From: Solen grandis
Lineage: Eukaryota > Mollusca > Bivalvia > Adapedonta > Solenidae
Direction: 5' to 3'
Assembly: GCA_021229015.1 (NCBI GenBank)
Contig: CM037777.1
Location: forward strand, 26,678,775-26,742,774
DNA length: 64,000 bases
Shown: positions 44,923 to 56,234 of the stretch, piece after piece
Position numbering within the stretch: the stretch's first letter is position 1
How the letters are laid out: every line of letters starts with the position of its first letter
Translations under genes and position numbers: made by a program
Notes under the pieces: model-generated
The model's database searches: none
What the model was told of the DNA's origin: nothing
What the model saw: only the letters and a program-made list of their open reading frames with translations

Positions 44923-45164
44923 TTAACCCTTCCCCTCATAGAGGAAACCATGAAAAGACCTATGCGAACAGCATAAAACTAGATCAGCCTGCAAGTAACT
45001 CGCAGGCTGATCAGGTTTTATGCTGTTCGCTGCTCCTCAGTGGTCTGGAAATGAGGATTTTGTATTTAAATTTGGTAAGGTTTAACTGTGGTTTTCTGCA
45101 GATCAGGCTTTATGTGGTACCTATTGAGTGCGTCAAAATGAGTCTATATGAGGGAAAGGGTTAA
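44923..45164 (+). mobile_element. piggyBac-like MITE, copy B
   Basis: TTAA at 44923-44926 and 45161-45164; termini ccct.cccctcata and tatgagggaaaggg. It contains the hairpin gcgaacagcataaaac ... gttttatgctgttcgc with a few mismatches. Nearly identical to copy C (51503-51744) and opposite in orientation to copy A, 255 bases away. Confidence 0.88.
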
Positions 45165-46130
45165 CTTGCTCTTCTCAGTGTTTCATATGCCCTTTAACTT
45201 TTTACTGAATAAGCAGTGTGAGTTACATATTTTTATGACGTTATCAACTATGATTGGTTTAGACAACTATGTAATTTAGCATGTGCTGTCTATCTTGGTG
45301 GGTGCTATAGTACTTATCCTTCACATGTTTGCAGTAAAAATATTTTAAATTCTGTAGAAAACTTATGTGATTTTCAAAACTATATCTTTATGATGGCGTA
45401 GTGATTTACTATGACTTCATTTGATTGGTTAAGAAGAATGTGATGTCATAGCATGTGAACTGTCCAGTATAGGGGAGATTAATCCGGCACTGATAAATTC
45501 ATAAGAAACTAAAGTATGCGGAAGTTTTTCTCCAGCGCATGTACATTCAGTAGTGAAAAAACTCTTAAATTTGTCTAAAATACCTTTTTAAGATTTCTGT
45601 ATGACAATCATACACTGAAATACAAAATTAATACATTTAAGAAAACAAATTACATGAATACAAACACTTACATTCTCCAATTTGCAAACCAAATTCAAAT
45701 TGAAGGCTTTGTGTAATACTATGGTAAATGTTTCATTATTTATTAATAGTTAACAGTTTTGCACTTAGCACTCAAAGTACACCAAAACAAAACACATACC
45801 GGTACTGGGTATGTGTATAATGATACATACACATATATTCCTTACACATAAACATAAATACTTATCCACTTCTCTTTAAAAGCCTAGTAATTACAACTTA
45901 CATATTTAAGAGCTAACAATATAGATATACATATATCAACAAAAAATGGCAAACTAAAACAAAAATTGGTGAAATACGTGATTGGCAAGCAAATAAAATG
46001 GTGTTACGTATTCATGCTTCTTTTGTTTGCATTCACCTCAAATGTCCTAACATAATTACAATAAAGCTTGTGATTAAATGATATAATTATTATGCTGCCA
46101 TTAGAACAGAAATTGTGAATCTCATACACA
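45165..46130. other. Non-coding stretch, no firm feature
   Basis: No gene supported. A possible short exon ends at a good GTAAGTG donor on the minus strand (donor near 45668-45674), but its acceptor is weak and the segment is under 50 bases, so it is not called. Confidence 0.4.
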
Positions 46131-46295
46131 GGGAATATTAAGTTGCAGTAGCTTTTCATGGCTTTGTATTTTGCTACAAGCAATGTGGGAAAAATGTAAT
46201 CTTGCGCAACGGAAGGTCAAGCAAGATGTCCATTTTTCCTATGCTGCAAGTAGCAAAATTCAAAGCCACAAAAAGCTACTGCAACATAATTTTCC
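46131..46295. mobile_element. Palindromic foldback element, 165 bp
   Basis: The left arm (gttgcagtagcttttcatgg ... ttttgctac ... cttgc) and the reverse complement of the right arm (gttgcagtagctttttgtgg ... ttttgctac ... cttgc) match over ~75 bases with scattered mismatches, leaving a loop of about 15 bases. No ORF. Confidence 0.8.
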
Positions 46296-46990
46296 TATTA
46301 TTATATACCTATAAATAATCAAGACACAAGAAGTAAATTTACACAGGTTTTAATGAGTAAATTAAGTTTTCTCAAGAAAGTGATGTCAAGAAAGTCGATA
46401 GTGACATCTTGTTACCACCGAATTTGTCACAGACATATTGGAATTTTAATCTGTTGAAATGTATATGCCCCTTGTGTTTTGCATTTATTTGAGCAAGAAA
46501 ATTTATAGGTATACAATAAATATTTTTTCACACTGTAGCATTACTTTTTGCACAAATCATCCAAAGCAAAATGGAAAATTTATTTCTGATCAGGAAAGAC
46601 TGCATTTTATTTTAGGGCAGAGCCATAGAAAAATGAATTTTCATGAGTGAAAAATGTCAATTTCATAAGACTAATAAAAGGACCATATTAACTTCATCAA
46701 TTACCCTTGATATCTTAATTATTATGCTTTATCATTACACTGGGTAAATTGACTTTCTCATGAAAAATTAATGAGTTCTTTTATTGTTCTACAAGTCTGC
46801 CATCACTATATTTAGCTCATTTGAAACACTGAAATGGTTAATTTTAGTAATAGAGTTTTGTTTTGAGTGCTATACGCAGAATAATGCAATGTGTCAAAAC
46901 AAAACTGTATGCCCTAAATATTTCAGTTTTCTCTGGAAGTTATTGCCAACAAAAAAAAAGTCTTTTAACAGAAATAATGATGATCTGTAC

Positions 46991-47001
46991 TTGCTACAAC
47001 A

Positions 47002-47034
<33 letters not shown>

Positions 47035-47217
47035 ATGATGATGGTATGGTGGTGGTTGTGATAATGAGGAGATGATGATGATGATGATGATGTCCCTGAA
47101 TCCAACTGGATTTGGTTGTCAGAGCAAATATCAGAGGAAAAATTATAAACATACAAAATGGAGTCTTTAAACTCCTTCCATACACCCTGATGAAGTATTC
47201 CGGAGCTATTTACGATG
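46991..47217 (-). CDS. Candidate internal exon with Ser/His-coding triplet repeats
   Basis: The minus-strand acceptor is strong (cttgtttttgctttttag, exon starts at 47217). The open frame gives IVNSSGILHQGVWKEFKDSI, then LYVYNFSSDICSDNQIQLDS, before running into TCA/CAC triplet repeats that encode serine and histidine runs (47003-47092). A plausible donor (gcaa|gtacag) would end the exon at 46991; without it the frame stops at 46965. The non-repeat part looks coding in composition. Family unknown. Alternatively it is a chance ORF next to a microsatellite. Confidence 0.4.
47003..47036. repeat. (GAT)n trinucleotide repeat
   Basis: About eleven GAT/ATG triplets. A second, shorter run lies at 47073-47092, with TGG/TGA-rich sequence between. 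Both fall in the candidate exon at 46991-47217. Confidence 0.9.
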
Positions 47218-47809
47218 CTAAAAAGCAAAAACAAGTCTTAATATTTATATAAATTGTACTAAACCCTCTTTCTACTTTACAGGTTTTTATAAGGATGTGA
47301 TGTACTTGACCAGTATAAAACCTAGACCAGCTTGCAATTAACTTTCATATTAATCTGTCCCTAAGTTCTACAAAAATACTTAAGGTCTCAAACCTAGTAC
47401 AAGGATAAATAACAGTAAATTGGCACCAGTTAGCCACAAGGGCCCTTTTTATATACAAACAAAAACAAATGTTCTATGGTAACTGTTGTTATTTACTTAT
47501 TTTTTGTAATGTCCTGTCTCCTTGTTTTTTGTCCATCCCATACATCTCCTTCCGTAGTTTGTCCATTTTCAATATATGTGGGATTTCTCACAGGACCTTT
47601 GTGTCCTTCCTTGATGGATATATTTCAAAATCACAACCATTCTTGCAGGAAAATGCCTCTTGTAAACAGATACAATCAATTAACAGCATATCAATACCCT
47701 GTGTCATAAAAAAACAGCATACTTCTACGTATTCAGTCAAAAACATAAACAATTTCTGTTTTGATGAAAGTTTAACTGTGTGGAGTCATTATGGAGGATT
47801 TCTTAAATA

Positions 47810-48473
47810 CTGTATAACTCTTTTTTTTCTGCAGGTGCTAATTTTTGCGGTTTGCGGCCTAAAATGGTTTAACTTATTTTTGTGTGTTTAATTTTTGCGG
47901 ATTTCTAAAATGAAGAGATACAATTAATGTGGATTCTTTATACCAAGTGTGTTCTATTTTGTGAACAAATAGATCTATTTAAAGCATTTTCATAAGTTTT
48001 ATTATACATTTAATACAAGCAGAATATGTTTCATGTAAAATAGTGCTAAAAGCATACATTAACTGAAAGGTTAAAACTAACTAATTCCTTTACAGTATTG
48101 CAGTCCGATATCTTACGTGATGATAAAGCCTGCGATAAATGTCCATTTGGGTCTGGCAAACCCTTTCAGATGCGCAAATACAATTGCTAGTCACAAACTA
48201 ATATAGACAAGTTTCAATTAGCCAGGACGTGTATTGTTTCACTTCACTTATACAACAACAAATGGTATATCGCTACAATTGCAGCATAGCAAGTCATGTC
48301 TAAGAAATCATTAAAGGCTTTTATGGGAAGTAGAGTGACTGTACTAACAGTATGACTTTCGGGCGATAAGGAGGAAAAATGTAATGAATAATCTGCGCAT
48401 TCAATATTTGCGGTCTGCTAGCATCCGCAAAATTCCGCAAATAATACACTGCTGCAGAAAAAACGTTATACAG
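47810..48473. mobile_element. TA-flanked non-autonomous DNA transposon, 664 bp
   Basis: TA target duplication at 47808-47809 and 48474-48475. The left terminus is ctgtataactcttttttttc then tgcag; the right terminus, reverse-complemented, is ctgtataacgttttttctgc then ag. Sub-terminal 'tttgcggt' and 'ttgcgga' motifs repeat at both ends (47845-47910 and 48398-48445). The length and TA sites fit a Tc1/mariner- or pogo-mobilised element. No transposase is encoded. Confidence 0.75.
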
Positions 48474-48479
48474 TATTCA

Positions 48480-49555
48480 ATTTCACACAAAGCGCAGTAA
48501 ACAAAAGCTTATTCTACTGATTAAGTCTACAGTGCACATAAGCAAGCTCAAGTTAAGATCTAGCTTTTACAATGTTGTGAGTGAAACAGAAAAATTTGAA
48601 ATTCTTCCACAATAGACAATTTCTACTTCCTCTACAAATTTACAGAAGACATTCAACCTTTAATACATTTTTAATGTAAAAACAAAAAGTTTGTTCAAAA
48701 AGCACAAGTGCTACCACCTGCAATATATTTGATAACAGATTTTTAATTAAATTCAAGGGCCTTACTTAGGTAAGGAAAACACAAATGCACACACAAATCT
48801 GAGCAAAAGCATACTTGATCTGCCATATACTACATTTTAGCTCAATATCTCCAAGCCTGTAGAAAAAAGGCAAAGAAAAACTTGTATCTTGGAGTGAAAG
48901 GGACGATGGGTAACACCACACATGTATAACCCTTTTAGAAAGACAACCTCAGTATTCAAGCCTCTATACACTATGTGTACAACAATAAGAAAACCACCCC
49001 CTCCCTATATCTGATATATTGTGTCTCTTCACCATGGAAACATGAGCTGTCACTATAAGTGATTAAGTACTGCTAATGAGCCTTATGAAATAAAAAAGTA
49101 GGGTCTTTACATGATATACCGTATATACCATAATGAGAGGTAGGGATGACAGACAGATTGAAGGATAGAAAAAGTAATTTTTATGATAAAACAAATACTA
49201 AAAGTAAATAATGAAGTAGGGTTCATAATTTGTCTACAGACAGAGAGACAAACAGACACTCTCATGAATATCTTATAGTGTGTCAATGGCCAAGCTAATA
49301 TCAAATACATGTTTTGACATTCAAAATGAAGAAGGAAGAAGTCAAATATTTGTGAATGGATAACTGACAGACAAGTTAATTAAATTTCAAAACAATCCTT
49401 CACATTCTAGGTCTTCAGGTAAGTCAATAGTAAATATGTACTTAAAAACATATTCAAAGCATATCAAGTATGATATAAACAAACCAAATGGAAACTGTTA
49501 CACAGTTTAATTTTAATAATGATTAATTTAATTTAAACTTTAATTTCTTTTATGT
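48480..49555. other. Non-coding stretch, no recognised feature
   Basis: AT-rich sequence with scattered short ORFs only. Nothing supportable. Confidence 0.55.
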
Positions 49556-49559
49556 CCAC

Positions 49560-50065
49560 AAGGGAACAAGTTTTTCACATATTTTCTTTTTAAATCCTCT
49601 TTCATATCAACTTTATTTTAGCAATTAAGGTAGAGGGCTATTGGGTGATAATTTGTGCCCAATTATATCAAAGTCTGCCTATTGGTTTCAAAGAAGAAGA
49701 ATGTTTAAACTTTTATCTAGAGTATTTAAAGAAATTAGCCAATCCCCCTAAAGGCCTTATTATAGGGCATAGAGCCATGAGGTGACGATTTATGACAGAT
49801 GAAATTGGATAATGAGCATTGCTTTCAAAGAAGAGAATGGAAACCAGAGTTCTGCATGGATCAAGTTTATTTTAGCAACTTTTATGGAGGGCCACCCAAG
49901 GATCTTTCATGCTAAGTTTCATGAATTTCTACCAAGTGGTTTCAAAGATGTCTTTTAAAGCCAACTATTGATGCTACACAATGGACACTGTACAACAGAT
50001 GATGGACACATGGTAATAAGAAAAGTTCACCTTGAGCATGTTGTGCTTTGGTGAGCTAAAAGATG
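49560..50065 (-). repeat. Dispersed 'tagctcacc...' repeat, inverted copy
   Basis: In reverse complement it starts tagctcaccaaagcacaaca (near 50060) and contains 'acttggtagaaattcatgaaact', 'tggccctccataaaagttgc' and 'atgcagaactctgg' blocks that match 9632-10000. It ends near 49560 without the usual far terminus. Confidence 0.7.
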
Positions 50066-50143
50066 CTGGTTGCCCCGCTAAGTTTGAAATAAGCTTACAG
50101 AACAAAGAACATGTAAAACCATTTCTTCATGGCTCTTGTATAA

Positions 50144-50243
50144 NNNNNNNNNNNNNNNNNNNNNNNNNNNNNNNNNNNNNNNNNNNNNNNNNNNNNNNNN
50201 NNNNNNNNNNNNNNNNNNNNNNNNNNNNNNNNNNNNNNNNNNN
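50144..50243. other. Assembly gap (100 N)
   Basis: One hundred N; true size unknown. Flanking sequence shows no ORF continuity. Confidence 0.99.
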
Positions 50244-50439
50244 AGACACTGTGTTGGGTCAGCGTAGAACCCAAATCACACTGCACAAATGAACTGTTAA
50301 AAACCTAATATAGCTGAAAAAATAATGGTTATGCAATATTCTTAATTGGTAATTAATAAATACAGGTCTATAAGTTATATATCGACCACTTCCTGTTAAC
50401 TTAAAACACAAGTCATATAATAGCAGTAGGTCAAGTATA

Positions 50440-50516
50440 GGAAGTTACAACTGGGGTTTGAACTACACATCTCTCAGTATACAAATTGTGCCTCTAACCA
50501 CTCAGCCCCACAGAAA
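50440..50516 (-). mobile_element. tRNA-like SINE head
   Basis: Reverse complement reads tggggctgagtggttagagg, then a tagttcaaacccc B-box-like motif (50453-50465). The A and B boxes are about 50 bases apart, as in tRNA-derived SINE heads. The acceptor-stem partner is missing. Confidence 0.6.
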
Positions 50517-50556
50517 CCAGTCAATAGACCAACATAAGAGTCAATTCAATTAAAAG

Positions 50557-50836
50557 ACCAAAGTTTTAACATTGCCATGTGAAAACACCGCCATGTGAAC
50601 AAATGTTTTAACATTGCCATGTAAACAGACCAATGTTTTAACACTGCAATGTGAACAGACCAATATTTTTAACATTGCCATGTAAACAGACCAATGTTTT
50701 AACACTGCCATGTGAACAGACCAATATTTTTAACATTGCCATTTAAACAGACCAATGTTTTAACATTACCAAATAAAACTACCTAATGAGCAGACCAAGG
50801 TTTTTGCACTGCCAAATGAACAGACCAATGTGTCAT
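50557..50836. repeat. ~30-bp tandem repeat, about 8 diverged units
   Basis: Units of the type 'aacagaccaatgttttaaca' plus 'ctgccatgtg', 30-31 bases, repeat from about 50557 to 50836. The edges are more diverged than the centre. Confidence 0.85.
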
Positions 50837-51502
50837 ATATTGAATAAACCAAGGCACAACAGCATAATAAAATAGAAGGGGAAAAAAATCAAAACGGATT
50901 GATTCAACCTCTAGCTAGTCTACCTTTTGTCTTCCATACCAATTATAATTATCCAGGAATGTGCGAAGGAATCAATACCCTGTAAGAATAAAACGCCCTC
51001 GATGGTGGAATCCAATCCAGCGGTGATTTACTGGTAAGATCCCACATGATATAATCACATGATACAATACCCCTGCAAACAATGCTGTTAAACAGCCAGC
51101 AAGCATGATCACTGAGGGAGGAGCATTGAGACGCAATGGAGCACAATGGGTGTTAATTAATATATCTATCTCCGTTATTATACAATTCCTTTATTTCTCA
51201 GAGGAAAATGGGTGCTTCTGAGCTGGGATGCAAAATAAAGCATTGTATCAAGGAAAGGTATGGATAGGTATACACTGGACAGCAATAATTAATCACAATA
51301 TTTCCCCAATGGTTGCTTATTGTAAATCTCTATTATTCATATAACATATTGATCGTCAGATATTAATCCACTGAAGTAATTCAATCAGAATGAACGAGAA
51401 TCTTATAGGCATCGTTGTTGACCTATTTTTTTCAGTACATGGCAACGTGACCTTACTGAAGATGATTCATAACCGATAGTAGTGACCGGACTTGCTGATT
51501 GA

Positions 51503-51744
51503 TTAACCCTTTCCCTCATAGAGGACACCATGAAAAGACCTATGCGAACAGCATAAAACCAGATCAGCCTGCGAGTAACTCGCAGGCTGATCAGGTTTTA
51601 TGCTGTTCGCTGCTCCTCAGTGGTCTGGAAATGAGGATTTTGTAATTAAATTTGGTAAGGTTTAACTGTGGCTTTCTGCAGATCAGGCTTTATGTGATAC
51701 CTATTGAGTGCGTCAAAATGAGTCTATATGAGGGAAAGGGTTAA
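51503..51744 (+). mobile_element. piggyBac-like MITE, copy C (best preserved)
   Basis: TTAA at 51503-51506 and 51741-51744. Termini are ccctttccctcata and tatgagggaaaggg. Its centre (about 51544-51610) is a hairpin of two 33-base arms with one mismatch and a single-base apex: gcgaacagcataaaacc ... cctgcgagt | actcgcagg ... ggttttatgctgttcgc. No transposase. It is nearly identical to copy B, so recently active. Confidence 0.9.
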
Positions 51745-51749
51745 CATGT

Positions 51750-54460
51750 CATGTCACAACTTACTGATATCCTTACCAAATCATTATAATCAAAATAAGA
51801 CTGAGGGTCATCAGTGATATATCACGATTCAGCAAATGTGAAACTTGATTATTGGTAAAAATCGGAGTCACTTTAATGTCAAGGTCAATATTTTGAGTTA
51901 AGGTCATCATTAAATCCATTTTATGTGAAATGCTGATTGTATGTTTACCCTTTAGAATAAATGTGAAAAAATGAAAGATAAAAAAAGATACAGTGATACT
52001 GTTTATCATCGAACTGGCCTTTATACATCAATATAATCATTATCTCTATAAAATGGAACTACTTTCCTTCAATAAAACCTCCATCAATCATTAGTCTATT
52101 TCAAACACCATGACATCCACACTCAGAGTCAGAGCCAAATAAACAAAAATGAAAAATGTCACTTTCCTTCAAATCGATCACCATTTCATTTGTCACCGAA
52201 TAGAAAATCAATGCTGATACAAGAAGCGCTATTTATTATCAACCACTATTAATGTGAGGCAATGAATAATGAAGGTGTTTTTTTTCCCAATAGGTATGAA
52301 ATTGGAAACACGTAACAGTGAATTTTTTAATTGAATACAGTGTTTAAAATTAAGTACACAAGATTAAAATAGGATGTTTGGTATTCATTACACAAAGTAT
52401 TATAAACTTCACGGTCACAAAGTACTAGTCCAACACTAAAGCTGTTGAAAAGTTGTAAGAACTTGTTTCCCCTTTGATCTAAATAGAAATCTGCTTTAAG
52501 TTTTAAGAATGTAAAACAATATAAATCAGAGAGAATTATGGGTTAAAGCTTAGTGCTGTAAAACCATGTGACATCAGGTGATAGTTTTTCACCTGTAGGG
52601 ACGTTACACATTCTTTGAATTAGTGAGACAACAACATCAGTAAATTCCCTGACGTAACAGCTTGGATTGACAAACAGTGAGACACACACAACAGTAAAGA
52701 TCCTGTTGTAACAGCTTGGACATTTACATCGGGGACATACTCGTAAAATCAATCAGTATAATTATGTGCGAATACATCAGATATTACAGGTAAAAGGTGT
52801 AAATATCATAAACACGGATTGAATGCTGGGACAGTTTTCTTGAGAAGAAATGTGCAACATCTCTGTACTACATTTTCATAATTCACACAGGCTTTGTCAT
52901 CAACAGTCAATTATGTAATCTTGATACGTTAACGGTATGACATGATACACATTATACATTATTCATGATGTTTTTAGTGCTGTGTATTCTACGGTCACTG
53001 TCATGCTATATAAACTGGTGAATTTTTAAACAGACCAAATGGACCTGACTTTCACACAAAAGGGGTTGACATATTGTATACTGACTATATCATTATCAAA
53101 TTTTGACCTTGACCTTTACAAAGTAACCTTGACATTGTAACCTTAAGTCACTTTCTTTGCAAGAATGGTGGATATTTTACAGTTAAAGGCTTAAATGACG
53201 GTTTTAATGGTATGCTGATATACGTCATTTAATAAACAAAATAATGAAACAATTAAAAACTTAAATTGCTTGGGTCTAGGGCAGAAATAACCTAATAATC
53301 TGCCATGGTTGTAACTAAGCAAATAAGTACAGTGTTCAAAGACTGGACAGTTAAGCTGGACATGGTATCAGACCATTCATTTACCACATCATCATACCAT
53401 GCTGCAAGATAATCTGACTGCGGTATCATGCTACTAAGATATCCATGTGTGGTATTATACCACCTGTTTTCAAATCATAATATGCCGTGATGCAGGAAAA
53501 TATGTATAGGTTTTGTAACATACAATCTATGCATCATTATGTCTTGTTTTGGGGATGATATTAATTGGATGTGGTGCCATACCACTTGCCTTAATTGGAC
53601 CATTATGCATTGTCACTGGACAATATGACTTAGTGTGTTATCATGCTAAATGTCTACCTTATACTACTGCAGTGTGGCACCGATTTCACAAATTCTCTGA
53701 ATTTCAAATTAAATGTAGATAATGATTGGTGAGACAGCAAAACCAACAAAACTAATCTTCAACCTGTCACATGTTACTGCAATTACATAAAACCTATCCG
53801 CCATTAATACTGTTGGACTATATCCTGCAGGTACAGAAAGCATACAGCTTTATACCAGCAATCGATATATATGTGTTGACCCTTTAACCATCAAATTAAA
53901 AATATACGCAAATACCAAGAAGAGCCTGCTTCATTTGGTGCCATCTATGTAAGTATCATGCTTCTTGACAACCGCAGTGTGTTAAGAAATAATCAATGTC
54001 AGTTTTTCACAATATCACTCCATTACCTGGATAAATCTCATCTGCTATAGTTATGTTTCTTCTAGAAAGATTGAATAGTAGTCATGCTAGAGTTGTGTCC
54101 CTTTATGGGTTGAAAAATTTCATGAAACTTGATACTTTAACCAGTATTAAACTAAATCATTCTACAAGTACCCCACCTACAACATATCATACATGGTTTG
54201 GCAAGTCTTAAGGCTGTTCATTTCTCTGTGTGATAAGTTGAACATCTCACTCACAATTTGAAGATTTTTGTCTACATTAGAAACCCATGTGTCGAGATGG
54301 ATAATTAGGTTTTATACTGGTGGCAAAGATTGTCTCCCTTGAACGCTCTCGTCCATCAAAGCATTAAATCAAATCAGTCATAATAAGAAAACACTAATGG
54401 AGTATTATGAACTTAAACAGAAATCTGTTTAATTAAAGTAAAAAGGCAACATAAACAATG
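51750..54460. other. Non-coding stretch, scattered repeat scraps
   Basis: No gene supported. 52450-52475 (gttgtaagaacttgtttccc) matches the 3' portion of the SINE family at 16861/26822. 53340-53660 repeats 'ggtatcatgc' and 'ggtattataccacc' phrases reminiscent of the 47-bp minisatellite unit. Confidence 0.5.
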
Positions 54461-54469
54461 CAAGCTCAC

Positions 54470-54575
54470 CTTGAAGACAGACAGATCCTCAGGATACCCA
54501 GAGTTCCTGGAGTCACATGTCAAGAGATGAAAATGATCAAAGCCAAGTTTTATCTCTAAAATCCGTCTCAGCCCA
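54470..54575 (-). CDS. Candidate internal coding exon of an unidentified gene
   Basis: 106 bases on the minus strand between an acceptor (ggtcctttcatctag, exon starts at 54575) and a consensus donor (cttcaag|gtgagc, exon ends at 54470). Only one frame is open: it reads GLRRILEIKLGFDHFHLLTC, then DSRNSGYPEDLSVFK, entering after one base and leaving in phase 0. G+C is higher than the surrounding DNA. Residue pattern and both splice sites make this the strongest exon candidate in the right half. I do not recognise the family. It could belong to the same minus-strand gene as 42145-42228. Confidence 0.5.
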
Positions 54576-55101
54576 CTAGATGAAAGGACCCTTAATTACA
54601 GTTAATTTGCTGGAAGTCACATCAGTGTAGACTAAATATTCAGTGTTTGCATGACGTTGAATAATGAACTGACGGTTATTGCGCATTTTCATACATTTTC
54701 CTGACCTGCGTAACCGAGACATTATCAGGGTGTAATCTGATTGTGTGTCCAGATGATTATGGAATTATTCTGGATCATATACCTGACCCAGCACGCCTGA
54801 TACGGATTGAGGAAATGAGTAATGGTACTCCTCCGGGTTTTGAATAAAAGGGTATTAAAATTTTTTAAGGAGTTTGTAATGGTATTCCTAACATTTTGGC
54901 TAAAAGGGATACCACAAAACTGTGATGGGTCAAAACAGAAGTTTATCACATTAAGTCGGACCATAACTATTCAAATAATTTATTTCAATTTAGGGATACT
55001 CAACTTACTTAAGTTAGCAGAAATATTTATAAGTGGGCCAGAAGTTAAAGGTAATTTAATGCATGAGCAAGAACATATTGTTACAATAATCATTTCGCAT
55101 A

Positions 55102-55282
55102 TAGTTGAACCTGTATTAGTGACCACCTGTACTAAGCGGTCAACCTGTATTTAACGGTCAATTTTAATATTACCAAACTGTAGCATTTTATGATAAATCT
55201 ATAACTTTATTCAGCGGTCACCTGTTTTAAGCAGCCACTTTCTCTTGTTCCCTTGACTGACCACTTAAGACAGGTTTGACTG
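55102..55282. mobile_element. TA-flanked pogo/Tigger-like MITE, 181 bp
   Basis: TA at 55100-55101 and 55283-55284. The left terminus is tagttgaacctgtattagtg; the right terminus, reverse-complemented, is cagtcaaacctgtcttaagt. Sub-terminal blocks repeat 'cggtcaacctgtattta' and 'cggtcacctgttttaag' (55137-55235). It resembles the element end at 2981-3138 in having several direct copies of its terminal phrase. Confidence 0.7.
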
Positions 55283-55399
55283 TAATTGAAAGCTTTAATA
55301 AACTATGTATCTGATATGCCCAAATATTACAAAAAAAAAAGCCAAAAGTCAATTTTATTTGCATATAAAACAAGAGAGCTGGTTATCGCAAAATACCCC

Positions 55400-55975
55400 T
55401 GTCCTGCCATTTTATCAATTCAAGAGTCATAACTCTAAAGTGGGATAATCTGACTGGTTTTCAAACTTGATTGAGAGACTGTGACAATACACATTGTGAC
55501 AAAGTCAGAGTTAGAGAGCAGACACTATTAATTCAGCAATGTTTCATCAATTAAAGGGCCATAACTCTAGAGTGTTCAAGATATTTTGCCATAAATACGG
55601 ACTGTCTAGGACAATCTGATCGGTTCTCGAAAGGAACCGAGATATCGTACTCATAATGCATATACTTTGTTACCAAGTATGGTAAAAATCGTTTCACGAT
55701 TGTTGGAGTTAGAGATCCAAAACTATTAATTTGACCTTTTTTTATCAATTCAAGGGCCATAACTCCAGAGTGTTTGGGAGTATCTGGCTGGTTATCGAAA
55801 GGAGCTGAATATTCTGCCCATATACATTGTGACCAAGTATGGTAAAGATCGGTTCACATTTGTTCGATTCAGAGAGCTAACAACATCACTGGATGTCGCC
55901 CGCCCGCAGGTGAATACATAATATGTCCTGTCTTTGATGGGAGTATAACAAGAGTCCTGCTGACCACCCACGTAA
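55400..55975. repeat. Dispersed bivalve repeat, three ~190-bp tandem units
   Basis: Units begin near 55411, 55540 and 55738 with 'atcaatt.aag..ccataactct', followed by 'tctgactggtt' type, 'gtgaccaagtatggtaaa' and 'gagttagagag' type phrases. This family is common in bivalves. No coding content; ORFs across it are accidental. Confidence 0.7.
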
Positions 55976-56045
55976 TCACTCATTCAACAGAAAAAATATT
56001 CAAAATGGATTAAAGATTGATGGATTGATTGCAATTTAATATTAT

Positions 56046-56230
56046 TCTGACATCTGATACTTTGATGGCTAGCTCCTTAAAGGTGGATGAAAATTGTTTC
56101 GGGAACCAATGTACATTATTTCTGGTAAGAAGGCCACCTGGGCCTACCGCGAGCCAAATGAAATGCTTCTTCACAAGGAAAATTTGAAGTACCTCGAGGG
56201 GGATGTGAACTTACAGTAGTGTATCAAATG
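56046..56230 (-). mobile_element. Diverged SINE fragment
   Basis: Shares 'ccacctgggcctaccgcgagccaa', in the position of the B-box region, with the SINEs at 36700 and 43975, and a 'cttcacaaggaaaatttgaa' head region. Heavily diverged. Confidence 0.45.
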
Positions 56231-56234
56231 TATT

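Noticed and set aside
47469..47891. 140-codon plus-strand ORF
   Set aside because: It runs into the TA-flanked transposon at 47810, shows hydrophobic AT-driven composition and no recognisable domain or acceptor.
50949..51146. Possible exon on the minus strand (alternative frame gives a hydrophobic MLAGCLTALFAGVL segment)
   Set aside because: Better than random in G+C and hydrophobic pattern, but neither frame has convincing splice sites at both ends; kept only as a note.
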